A stretch of DNA of 60,589 nt. It comes from Holophagaceae bacterium. Lineage in GTDB: Bacteria; Acidobacteriota; Holophagae; Holophagales; Holophagaceae. Below, piece by piece: positions 26,797-34,729 of the stretch. The notes below the pieces were generated by a model. It had not been told where the DNA came from. It made no database searches and was given only the letters and a program-made list of their open reading frames with translations. A program made the translations under genes and the position numbers. The stretch lies in NCBI GenBank assembly GCA_016710635.1, contig JADJVL010000023.1:1-60589 (forward strand), given 5' to 3'. Numbering within the stretch: position 1 is the first letter of the stretch; every line of letters begins with the position of its first letter.

Positions 26797-27019
26797 GGCG
26801 GGCCCAAAGACTCGGACCCGATTCGTCGAGCCTCGAATCCAGGGGGTGGGACCGGACTGAATAGGAATGCAGTCGGCCGCTCAGCTTGAAGAGGCCCGGC
26901 CTCTCCGGATGATCCTCAAAGTCCAGAGCAGGCTCAACGGCACGGCCGCGCACCTTCAATCCCGCACTGGAGTCCTACCCCCATCGGCGGGACAATGGAG
27001 GATTCATCCGGAGGGATCC

Positions 27020-27517
27020 ATGGCCACCGATTGCAGCTTCGACGTCGTTTCCAAGGTCGACATCGCCGAGGTCAAGAACGCGGTGGACCAGGCCATGAAG
27101 GAGATCGGCCAGCGCTATGACTTCAAGGGCTCGTCTTCGAAGATCGAGGTGAAGGACGACAACCAGCTCATCCTCCACGCCGACGACGAGACCAAGCTCA
27201 AGGCGGTGGTGGACGTGCTGCAGTCCAAGCTCCACAAGCGGGGCGTCAGCATCCGCGCCATGGAGTACGGCAAGATCGACCCCGCGTCGAAAGGCACCGT
27301 GCGCCAGGAAGTGAAGATCAACCAGGGCATCCCGGTGGAAAAGGCCAAGAAGCTCGTGGCCCTCCTCAAGGACGCCAAGCTCAAAGTGCAGGCCGCCATC
27401 CAGGGGGACCAGCTGCGGGTGAGCGGCAAGGACAAGGACGCCCTCCAGGAGGCCATGGGCCTCATGAAGAAGAACGACCAGGGCCTGGACCTGCAGTTCA
27501 CCAACTACCGGGGTTAG
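27020..27517 (+). CDS. yajQ: YajQ-family nucleotide (cyclic di-GMP) binding protein
   Basis: 165 residues, the normal YajQ length: SFDVVSKVDIAEVKNAVDQA, RYDFKGSSSKIEV, IRAMEYGKIDPASKGTVRQE, INQGIPVEKAKKLVALLKD, and the C-terminal KDALQEAMGLMKK with DLQFTNYR. Homologues bind c-di-GMP or RNA and influence transcription. ATG 27020 follows GGAGGGATCC. The preceding 222-base gap shows a short inverted repeat but no recognisable gene or tRNA. Confidence 0.94.
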   Translation: MATDCSFDVVSKVDIAEVKNAVDQAMKEIGQRYDFKGSSSKIEVKDDNQLILHADDETKLKAVVDVLQSKLHKRGVSIRAMEYGKIDPASKGTVRQEVKINQGIPVEKAKKLVALLKDAKLKVQAAIQGDQLRVSGKDKDALQEAMGLMKKNDQGLDLQFTNYRG

Positions 27518-27540
27518 CAAGGTTCCGGGGCCGAGCGGGC

Positions 27541-28365
27541 TCAGTCCGGGAAGAGTGCGTAGAGGCCCCGGGCCCGGGCCAAGCGGGTTCCGGCCGTGTG
27601 CGGGTTCGACTGCCGCCCCCCGCCGCGGCTGCCGATGGTCTTGTTGAAGTCCAGCACCACCAGCTCGCCCTGGTGGTAGAGGTAGTCGACCTTGCCATAG
27701 TCGAAGCCGAGCTCCCGCCGCAGGGCCTCCACCCGCGGGTCCACCCGCGCGGGGCCGCTGGCCACCTTGGTCTCCGCCTTCACCACCGGCTGCTCCGAGG
27801 CGAGGCGCAGGCAGTCCCCCCAGTCCCCGAGGAAGGAATAGGTGTGGACGTGGAAGAGGCCGTCCTCCACCTCCGGCAGGAAGCGCTGGACGATGAAGTC
27901 CGGGCTTTGGAAGAACGCCTCGGGCACGTCCTCCAGCCGGTCGAAGACCCGGTAGTCCAGGGGCGAGTTGAAGTAGGCCCGGGTGCCCAGGCCGTCGAGC
28001 CTCGGAATCTGGCGGAGGGATTCGGGGAAGCCGCCGAAGTTGCGGTCCGACTTGACGATGACCGGGCCCGCCCAGGCGTCGCCCTGCGCGAGAAGGTAGG
28101 GACTGTAGGTCCGCTTGCGGATGGAGCGGACGCGGCCGTTCACCGCGGCCGGGTAGCGGCCGGCGAAGTCCAGGTAGGCCTCCGGGACGTCGCTCAGGTC
28201 CACGTGGACGAAGGCCAGGTCCGCCGGAACGAAGTCCCGGATGCCGAAGAGCCGCGTCACGCGGTGGCCGTCCTCCTCCCAGACCGGGATCAGGCGGGAG
28301 ACCGCATAGAAGTCCGCGTGTTCGCGGTCCGATTCGTGAAACAGCACGGCGATGTGTCGGCCCAT
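27541..28365 (-). CDS. ATP-grasp-like protein, unknown substrate
   Basis: 274 residues, starting MGRHIAVLFHESDREHADF. The middle contains AGPVIVKSDRNFGGFPE (ATP-grasp lysine strand type) and the end has GKVDYLYHQGELVVLDFNKTIG, resembling the metal-binding D/N of ATP-grasp ligases. ATP-grasp enzymes join a carboxylate to an amine or thiol; no specific product is evident. It is convergent with yajQ (23-base gap) and divergent from the polyprenyl synthase. Confidence 0.6.
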   Translation of the reverse strand: MGRHIAVLFHESDREHADFYAVSRLIPVWEEDGHRVTRLFGIRDFVPADLAFVHVDLSDVPEAYLDFAGRYPAAVNGRVRSIRKRTYSPYLLAQGDAWAGPVIVKSDRNFGGFPESLRQIPRLDGLGTRAYFNSPLDYRVFDRLEDVPEAFFQSPDFIVQRFLPEVEDGLFHVHTYSFLGDWGDCLRLASEQPVVKAETKVASGPARVDPRVEALRRELGFDYGKVDYLYHQGELVVLDFNKTIGSRGGGRQSNPHTAGTRLARARGLYALFPD

Positions 28366-28560
28366 GGCTCCATCCTAGGGGCCAAGGGTCCTCGGCGCCC
28401 AGCGGGGCGTCCTGGCAGCGAGGACGCGGGACCCTGACCGTCCTGAAAAACCCTTGGATCCCTTGGCAGCCGCGGCCTTCGGTCCCGGTTCGCGCCGTCC
28501 CGCCGCCGGGAAGGTCGGACCAAACTGTGTACTCTGGAAAGCCCGAGAGCCAACCTGCCC

Positions 28561-29577
28561 ATGTCCCGTCTGGATTTCACCCGCTTCTTCCTCCCCATCG
28601 CCCCGAAACTGCAGGGCGTGGAGGCTGAGCTGCAGCGCATCCTCACCAGCGACGTGGCGGTGGTGGAAAAGCTGGGCGCCCATGTGCGCGGCGGGCAGGG
28701 CAAGCGACTCCGCCCGGCCCTGGTGCTGCTTTCGGCCCGCTTCTGCGGCCCGGCCCGGCAGGGCGGGGCGGAGGACGGGGCCCTGGACGTCCGCTTCGGG
28801 GCCATCTTCGAACTGATCCATACCGCCACGCTGGTCCACGATGACGTCATCGACCACGCGCGGCTCCGCCGAGGCAAGCCGACCTTGAACACCCTCTGGG
28901 GCAACACCCTGACGGTGCTCTTCGGCGACATTCTGTACATCCACGCCATGTCCAGCGCCATCCAGGGCCGCAACTGGCGCCTCATGGAGATCCTCGCGGA
29001 AGTCACGACCCGGATGATCGAGGGCGAGCTCATCCAGAACGACGTGCTCTTCAAGCTCGAGACCAGCCGGCGGGACTACTTCGACATCCAGGAGCGCAAG
29101 ACCGCGCTGCTCTTCGGCGGCTGCACGGAATCCGGCGCGGTGATGTCCGGCCTGTCGCCGGAGGCCTGCGAAGCGATGCGGACCTTCGGCCTGGAAGTGG
29201 GCCGCGCCTTCCAGCTGGTGGACGACCTGCTGGACTACACCGCCACCTCCGCCCAGCTGGGCAAGCCGGCCTTCAGCGACCTCCGGGAAGGCAAGCTGAC
29301 CCTGCCCATGCTGACCCTGCTGGCCCGCGCCCCGGAAGCGGCCCGCCCCCTGGTGGAACGCGTCTGGGAGGCTGGCGAGGAACAGCCCGTGGAGCCCAGC
29401 GTGGAAGCGGAACTGAGGGACCTGCTGGACCGCCACGACGCCCTGGCCGAAACCCGGGAGCTGGCCGCCCGCGCCTCCGCCGCGGCCACCCGCGCCATCG
29501 AAGGCCTCGACGGGGATCCGGACACCAAGCGCCTGCTGCTGGAAATCCCCAACGCCCTGCTGTCCCGAAGCCAGTAG
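28561..29577 (+). CDS. Polyprenyl diphosphate synthase
   Basis: Chain elongation of isoprenoid diphosphates, probably for the quinone side chain. 338 residues: first Asp-rich motif LVHDDVIDHARLRRGKPT (Asp94, 95, 98), second LVDDLLDYT, plus RGGQGKRLRPALVLLSARF. Length and the aromatic/leucine residues before the first motif fit an IspB-like long-chain enzyme; chain length cannot be fixed by reading. ATG at 28561. Confidence 0.92.
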   Translation: MSRLDFTRFFLPIAPKLQGVEAELQRILTSDVAVVEKLGAHVRGGQGKRLRPALVLLSARFCGPARQGGAEDGALDVRFGAIFELIHTATLVHDDVIDHARLRRGKPTLNTLWGNTLTVLFGDILYIHAMSSAIQGRNWRLMEILAEVTTRMIEGELIQNDVLFKLETSRRDYFDIQERKTALLFGGCTESGAVMSGLSPEACEAMRTFGLEVGRAFQLVDDLLDYTATSAQLGKPAFSDLREGKLTLPMLTLLARAPEAARPLVERVWEAGEEQPVEPSVEAELRDLLDRHDALAETRELAARASAAATRAIEGLDGDPDTKRLLLEIPNALLSRSQ

Positions 29578-29593
29578 CCGGGAGGATGGCCCC

Positions 29594-30283
29594 ATGCTCT
29601 ACGCTCCACTGGAACACCTGATCCCCCTCAGCGTCCCCCTGCTGCTGAAGGAGCTGAAGGAACTGCGACGCCGGGATGGCGCCCAGGGCACGCCCTGGAC
29701 CACCTTCGTCCTCCGCAGCGGCCGGGAGATCCGGGGACGCCTCATCGAGGTGGGCGCCTCGGAGGGCAGGGAGATCGCGGTGGTGCAGCTGCCCGATGTG
29801 GGCCACGAGGCCAGCCGGGACGCGGCCTATCTGGAAGTCGCCGAGATCGTCGCCCTGCTGGTGGAGGAGGCCCGCGTCCTCGTTCCCGCCCCCGAGCACG
29901 AGGCCGGAAAGGGCGCCGGGGAGGCCGCCGGACCAAACCTGGTCCAGCTCACGGAAAAGGCCGCGGACTTCGGCCGGCGCATCTCCGCCGCCGCCGGCCA
30001 GGAGATCCCCTGCCGGCTCCTGTCCGAGGGCCAGACCATGAGCCCCGAGATCCTCCGGGCCATGGCCCAGGTCATCGAGGACACCTCCGCGGTCCTGGAG
30101 CAGCTGGCCAAGGACCGCTTCTCCCGCACCGTCATCCAGCGGAACCTGAAGGAAGTCCACGTGGGCCTGGCCCACCAGGTCGACGCCGTGCTCGTGGACG
30201 GGATCCTGCGCATCGCCGGCCAGCGGGACGTGACCCCCCAGCACCGCCGCGCCGTCAGCGACGCCATCCGCAGGGCGCTCTAG
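29594..30283 (+). CDS. Conserved-looking soluble protein, unknown
   Basis: A 229-residue protein 16 bases after the polyprenyl synthase and probably in its operon. The N-terminal third contains TTFVLRSGREIRGRLIEVG and VAVVQLPD-type strands (seen as EIAVVQLPDVGHE), which resemble the first strands of an Sm/SH3-like barrel; this is only a resemblance. The remainder is helical and charged (QVIEDTSAVLEQLAKDRFSR and LKEVHVGLAHQVDAV). No membrane segment, signal or catalytic motif seen. Confidence 0.7.
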   Translation: MLYAPLEHLIPLSVPLLLKELKELRRRDGAQGTPWTTFVLRSGREIRGRLIEVGASEGREIAVVQLPDVGHEASRDAAYLEVAEIVALLVEEARVLVPAPEHEAGKGAGEAAGPNLVQLTEKAADFGRRISAAAGQEIPCRLLSEGQTMSPEILRAMAQVIEDTSAVLEQLAKDRFSRTVIQRNLKEVHVGLAHQVDAVLVDGILRIAGQRDVTPQHRRAVSDAIRRAL

Positions 30284-30381
30284 GCTGGCCGCCGGGGGCC
30301 CGAGACCCGGTCCGCTGCGGTGATCGTCATTTGGCCGCAGCCTCCGGGCATGGGAAAATGCCCGGTTCCCCTGGAGCTTCG

Positions 30382-32043
30382 ATGTCCACCGAATCCGCCG
30401 CCCCCGTGATCCGCGCCCCCCACGGCACGCACCTGCACTGCCGCGGCTGGGTCCAGGAGGCGGCCCTGCGCATGCTGATGAACAACCTGGATCCGGACGT
30501 GGCGGAGCGCCCGGAGGACCTCGTGGTCTACGGCGGTCTGGGCAAGGCGGCCCGGAACTGGGACTGCTTCAATGCCATCGTGAAGGAGCTGAAGCATCTC
30601 GCCGACGACGAGACCCTTCTGGTGCAGAGCGGCAAGGCCGTGGGCGTGGTGAAGACCCATCCCGAGGCCCCCCGCGTCCTCATCGCCAACTCCAACCTGG
30701 TGCCCAAGTGGGCCACCTGGGAGGTGTTCCGGGAGCTCGATCAGAAAGGCCTGATGATGTATGGCCAGATGACCGCGGGAAGTTGGATTTATATTGGGTC
30801 TCAGGGAATTGTCCAGGGCACCTATGAGACCTTCGCCGAGGCGGCCCGCCAGCACTTCAACGGAAGCCTCGCGGGCACCTGGACGCTGACCGCGGGCCTC
30901 GGCGGCATGGGCGGCGCCCAGCCCCTGGCCGTCACCATGAACGACGGCGTCTGCCTGGCCGTCGAGGTGGACCGCACCCGCATCGAGAAGCGCCTCCAGA
31001 CCCGCTACCTGGACGAGTGGACCGACAACCTGGACACGGCCCTGCAGCTCGTGGACACCTACGTGCAGGCCCGGGAGCCCCGCAGCATCGGCCTGCTGGG
31101 CAACGCCGCCGAGGTGCTGCCGGAGCTCATGCGCCGGGGCGCGCGGCCCCATCTCGTGACGGACCAGACTTCCGCCCACGACGAGTACAACGGCTACATC
31201 CCCATGGGCATGTCCCTCGAAGCAGCCGCGGTGCTGCGCAAGAACGACCCCGAGGGCTACGTCCAGCGGGCCCTGGAGAGCATGCGGGTCCACGTGGAAG
31301 CCATGCTCAAGTTCCAGGCCCGGGGCTCCGTGGTCTTCGATTACGGCAACAATCTCCGCGCCCAGGCCCAGCGGGCGGGCTGCGCCAACGCCTTCGACTT
31401 CCCCGGCTTCGTGCCCGCCTTCATCCGGCCTCTCTTCTGCAAAGGCATCGGCCCCTTCCGCTGGGTGGCCTTGTCGGGGGATCCCGAGGACATCGCCGTG
31501 ACGGATGCCGCGATGCTGGAACTCTTCCCGGACAACGAAGGCCTGCACCGCTGGCTCAAGGCCGCGAAGGAGAAGATCGCCTTCCAGGGCCTGCCGGCCC
31601 GCATCTGCTGGATCGGCGCCGGGGAGCGCCACCGGGCCGGCCTGATGTTCAACGAGCTGGTGCGCAGCGGCAAGGTGAAGGCTCCTATCGTCATCGGCCG
31701 GGACCATCTGGATAGCGGCAGCGTCGCCTCCCCGAACCGGGAGACGGAGGCCATGAAGGACGGGAGCGACGCCGTCAGCGACTGGCCGCTGCTGAACGCC
31801 ATGACCGCGGCGGCGGGCGGCGCCTCCTGGGTCAGCCTGCACCACGGCGGCGGGGTGGGCATGGGCTACAGCCAGCACAGCGGCGTGGTCATCGTGGCGG
31901 ACGGCACGGAGCGGGCCGACCACTGCATCGCCCGGGTCCTGTGGAACGATCCTGCCCTGGGCGTCTTCCGCCACGCGGACGCGGGCTACGACTCCGCCCG
32001 GGAGCACGCGGCGGAGATCGGGCTGCACATTCCCATGGGCTGA
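30382..32043 (+). CDS. hutU: Urocanate hydratase
   Basis: Second step of histidine degradation: urocanate to imidazolonepropionate with bound NAD+. 553 residues (family about 555). Clear blocks: VYGGLGKAARNWDCF, QSGKAVGVVKTH, MTAGSWIYIGSQGIVQGTYE, TAGLGGMGGAQPLAVTMN, FPGFVPAFIRPLFCKGIGPF with the conserved Cys before RWVALSGDP, and LHHGGGVGMGYSQHSG. ATG 30382 follows GGAG; the in-frame upstream extension is not conserved-looking. No other hut gene is in the window. The SWIYIGSQGI codons are less GC-rich than their surroundings. Confidence 0.96.
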   Translation: MSTESAAPVIRAPHGTHLHCRGWVQEAALRMLMNNLDPDVAERPEDLVVYGGLGKAARNWDCFNAIVKELKHLADDETLLVQSGKAVGVVKTHPEAPRVLIANSNLVPKWATWEVFRELDQKGLMMYGQMTAGSWIYIGSQGIVQGTYETFAEAARQHFNGSLAGTWTLTAGLGGMGGAQPLAVTMNDGVCLAVEVDRTRIEKRLQTRYLDEWTDNLDTALQLVDTYVQAREPRSIGLLGNAAEVLPELMRRGARPHLVTDQTSAHDEYNGYIPMGMSLEAAAVLRKNDPEGYVQRALESMRVHVEAMLKFQARGSVVFDYGNNLRAQAQRAGCANAFDFPGFVPAFIRPLFCKGIGPFRWVALSGDPEDIAVTDAAMLELFPDNEGLHRWLKAAKEKIAFQGLPARICWIGAGERHRAGLMFNELVRSGKVKAPIVIGRDHLDSGSVASPNRETEAMKDGSDAVSDWPLLNAMTAAAGGASWVSLHHGGGVGMGYSQHSGVVIVADGTERADHCIARVLWNDPALGVFRHADAGYDSAREHAAEIGLHIPMG

Positions 32044-32088
32044 ATCGCCCGGGCCCGGGTGTACCCTTCGGATCCGAGCCCCGCCCCC

Positions 32089-32706
32089 ATGCCCCTCCCT
32101 TCTTCCGGCACCTACCTAACCCTCGATCTCTCCCTCGAGGCCCTGCGCATCACCCACCTCCGGGGCCCCATGACCCGGCAGGTGCGGCATGAGGTCCTCA
32201 GGGCCGGCGGGGAGGCCGCGTGGCAGGAGCTCCTGGCCAGGGTCTCCCCCGGCTGCCGGGCCCTCTTCTCCCGCCCCATCGGGCTCTACGAGTGGATTCC
32301 CGCGGAGATGTCCGACGAGCTGAGCCGCGCCTATCTCGCCAAGGGGGACGCGGACTTCATCCGGCGCCGCAGCGTGGACGCCGCCCGGGAACAGATCACG
32401 GTGCTCAACCGGTGGCTCCTGCGCCTGATCTCCCCGTCCTTCCTGCTGGAGAACGTGCCCCGGATCTTCGCCTTCTACTACCGGGGCGGCCGGGTCACCG
32501 TCGACCTGCTCAAGGAGGGCCAGGCGGAGCTCAGCCTCTGGGCCATCGGCTTCTACCAGGGCTGGTATGAACGGGGCCTCACGGCCTGGCTGGAGTACGC
32601 CCTGACCCTCACCCACGCCACGGGCGTGCGGGTGATCTACGCGGCCCCCGGCGGCGAGGGCATCGAGGCCTACCGGCACCGGTATCTGATCAGCTGGAAT
32701 ACCTGA
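32089..32706 (+). CDS. Unknown soluble protein, first of a tandem paralogue pair
   Basis: About 205 residues if started at ATG 32089; a GTG at 32059 in frame would add ten. It shares a clear plan with the next gene: GLYEWIPAEM, EQITVLNRWLLRLISPSFLL, ENVPRIFAFYYRGGRVTVD, LTAWLEYALTLTHATGVRVIY. No signal peptide or membrane helix; many aromatic residues. The core may be a ligand-binding or scaffold fold. I recognise no named family. Confidence 0.7.
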   Translation: MPLPSSGTYLTLDLSLEALRITHLRGPMTRQVRHEVLRAGGEAAWQELLARVSPGCRALFSRPIGLYEWIPAEMSDELSRAYLAKGDADFIRRRSVDAAREQITVLNRWLLRLISPSFLLENVPRIFAFYYRGGRVTVDLLKEGQAELSLWAIGFYQGWYERGLTAWLEYALTLTHATGVRVIYAAPGGEGIEAYRHRYLISWNT

Positions 32707-32768
32707 GGGTCACGCTTTATTCCTTGCACGGCGGCGGGAGGGGCTTACCTTCCTACCCGGAGTCAGCC

Positions 32769-33389
32769 GTGCCAAACGCGACCCTGCTTGCGCCACCGCC
32801 TCTGGGCCTGACCCTGGATGCGGCGAGGCTGAGGCGCCTCCGGGGGCCCAACGCGGGGCTGGCCCGGCGCTGGTTCCTGAAGCGTGAAGGGGAGGCCGGG
32901 TGGCTGGTCTTTCTGGCCACCCTTTCGGAGCCCTGCCGGGAGGCCTTCGAAGGCCCCCTGGGGCTTTACGAATGGGTGGACGAAGCCCACTACACGGAGG
33001 TCACCCGGGCCTTCTTGGCCTACGCCCGCAGCCATGATCCCTACCGGGCCGGCGAAGTGGCCGCACGGGAGGAGCTCACCACCATCAACCGGTGGATCCT
33101 CCGCGTCCTGAGTCCAACTTTCCTGATCTCGAACCTGCCGCGGCTCTGGGCCTTCTACATGGACGGCGGGGCGGTGCACGTGGAACGGCTGGAAGACGGT
33201 TCCTGCGCCATGAGCGTCTACGCCCAGGGCTTCGTGCCGGAGTTCTTCCATCCGGGCCTGAGCGGCTGGATCCATGCGGCCCTCACGCTGACGGGGGCGC
33301 AGGAGGTCCGGATGGACTACACGCCGCCTTCGGTGGGCTCCGAGGGGCTGGAGGGCTGCCGCCACCACTTCGAGCTGTCCTGGAAGTGA
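32769..33389 (+). CDS. Unknown soluble protein, second of a tandem paralogue pair
   Basis: 206 residues from GTG 32769, preceded by GGAG. Alignable by eye with the preceding protein: PLGLYEWVDEAHYTEVTRAF, EELTTINRWILRVLSPTFLI, SNLPRLWAFYMDGGAVHVE, LSGWIHAALTLTGAQEVRMD. The conserved NRW(L/I)LR(L/V)(I/L)SP(S/T)FL and PR(I/L)(F/W)AFY positions mark the shared core. The pair probably arose by tandem duplication followed by clear divergence. Function unknown. Confidence 0.7.
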   Translation: MPNATLLAPPPLGLTLDAARLRRLRGPNAGLARRWFLKREGEAGWLVFLATLSEPCREAFEGPLGLYEWVDEAHYTEVTRAFLAYARSHDPYRAGEVAAREELTTINRWILRVLSPTFLISNLPRLWAFYMDGGAVHVERLEDGSCAMSVYAQGFVPEFFHPGLSGWIHAALTLTGAQEVRMDYTPPSVGSEGLEGCRHHFELSWK

Positions 33390-33422
33390 GGCGATCGGGG
33401 CCGGGGGCGCTAACCTCTTCCC

Positions 33423-33818
33423 ATGTCCCGACCCTGCCCCTGCACCTCGAAAGTCCCCTACGACCGCTGCTGCGGCCCCTTCATCGCCGGGACGAAAGTC
33501 CCCGAAAGCGCCGAGCTGCTGATGCGGAGCCGCTTCTCCGCCTACGCCCTGGGCAAGGTGGACTACCTCATCGAGACCACCGCCGAGGCCGAGCGGGGCG
33601 CCCTGGACCGGGAGGACCTGGCCACCTACTGCCGGAACATCCGGTGCGTAGCGCTCAAGATCATCGCCCGGACCGCCGGCGGCCCCGGGGACGAGACCGG
33701 CACGGTGAAGTTCCATGCCAGCCTCCAGGTGAACGGCAAGCGTCAGCTGCACGTGGAGCTCAGCCGCTTCGTGCGGGAGGAAGGGCGCTGGCGGTACCTG
33801 GACGGGGACACGAACTAG
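33423..33818 (+). CDS. YchJ-family SEC-C-type metal-binding protein
   Basis: 131 residues: PCPCTSKVPYDRCCGPFIAG is a zinc-binding SEC-C motif; LLMRSRFSAYALGKVDYLIET and the C-terminal SRFVREEGRWRYLDGD complete the YchJ/UPF0225 plan with its NTF2-like core. Cellular role is unknown. ATG 33423 is 33 bases after the paralogue pair. Confidence 0.88.
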   Translation: MSRPCPCTSKVPYDRCCGPFIAGTKVPESAELLMRSRFSAYALGKVDYLIETTAEAERGALDREDLATYCRNIRCVALKIIARTAGGPGDETGTVKFHASLQVNGKRQLHVELSRFVREEGRWRYLDGDTN

Positions 33819-33864
33819 CGGGATTCCAGGGTCCATGTGCGCCCGGGACAAAGACACTGGCAAA

Positions 33865-33902
33865 GTGACTTGTGGTCATTTATATTGATGACTTCAAGTC
33901 AT
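33865..33902 (+). promoter_or_regulatory. Two TetR-type operator palindromes upstream of the TetR gene
   Basis: A perfect 15-base palindrome ATGACTTCAAGTCAT lies at 33888-33902, and a related, imperfect one, GTGACTTGTGGTCAT, at 33865-33879. Their centres are 23 bases apart. The AT-rich TTTATATTGATG between them could hold a -10 box, so a bound repressor would cover the promoter. The sites end 20 bases before the TetR start. This fits autoregulation and control of the downstream fusion gene. Confidence 0.6.
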
Positions 33903-33921
33903 AAATGAGCCAGGGGTGTAG

Positions 33922-34680
33922 ATGACCGAAGGTCATGAATCTCGGACCCGTTACCGGGCAACGCTTTCCCACGAAAAGGAGGGGCGGCGCCAGGACATTC
34001 TTGGTGCCGCCCTTGGCCTGTTCCGAAACGCCACCTACGGGGACATCACCATGGCGTCGATTGCGGCGCAGGCTGGCATGGCAAAGGGTACTATTTATTT
34101 ATATTTCAATACTAAAGAAGAAATCTTCCTGGAACTTTCCGAAGGGATGCTCCTGGGTTGGTTCGAAGCCCTAGACGAGGGGCTGCGCCGCGGCGGCGGC
34201 CTCTTCATGGACCCGATTCCGCCCGGTGAACTGGCCGGCCTCCTCCTGGCGAGCCTGGATGCCCAGCCTTCCCTGGCCAGGCTTCTCGGCATCCTCCACA
34301 CGGTGCTGGAGCACAACGTGGATCGGCTCGTGGCCCTCCGCTTCAAGGAATTCCTCGCGGACCGGTGCCTGCGGACCGGACGGCTCCTGGAGCAGCGCCT
34401 CCCCTTCCTGCGGGAAGGGCAGGGACCGGAGCTCATGCTGCGGATCCACGCCCTGGTCCTGGGCCTGTGGCAGATGTCGGATCCACCGCCGGAAGTGAAG
34501 GCCCTACTGCAGTCGCCGGGCCTCCAATTGTTCGACGCCCCGTTTCGGCCCCAGTTCGAAGCGGCCTTCCTGGACCTGCTGGCGGGTATGGAGGCCCGGG
34601 CGGCCGGCGCACAGGCCGTCGGCCCGGCCCGGCCCCCTGTGACTCCAGGCACAACTTGCTCCTGCCGCGAAGCATGGTGA
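33922..34680 (+). CDS. TetR-family transcriptional regulator
   Basis: 252 residues with the TetR helix-turn-helix near residues 24-70: RQDILGAALGLFRNATYGDI, TMASIAAQAGMAKGTIYLYF, NTKEEIFLELSEGM. The larger C-terminal half would bind the inducer; it contains no Cys/His-rich metal site except a final CSCREAW tail. The coding stretch for KGTIYLYFNTKEE is AT-rich compared with its surroundings. It precedes the hemerythrin-Nfn fusion by 49 bases and is likely its regulator. Confidence 0.9.
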   Translation: MTEGHESRTRYRATLSHEKEGRRQDILGAALGLFRNATYGDITMASIAAQAGMAKGTIYLYFNTKEEIFLELSEGMLLGWFEALDEGLRRGGGLFMDPIPPGELAGLLLASLDAQPSLARLLGILHTVLEHNVDRLVALRFKEFLADRCLRTGRLLEQRLPFLREGQGPELMLRIHALVLGLWQMSDPPPEVKALLQSPGLQLFDAPFRPQFEAAFLDLLAGMEARAAGAQAVGPARPPVTPGTTCSCREAW

Positions 34681-34729
34681 CGAAGCTCCCAGGGGCGGGG
34701 CGGCATGCTTCAAAGCAAGGAGCAACGCC

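Noticed and set aside
26797..27019. tRNA or small RNA in the gap before yajQ
   Set aside because: Only a six-base inverted repeat (GATTCG/CGAATC) is present; no cloverleaf can be drawn.
33922..34680. Horizontal acquisition of the TetR gene, suggested by AT-rich patches
   Set aside because: The AT-rich parts are the operator region and one helix of the DNA-binding domain; the rest of the gene has the local GC-rich codon use.
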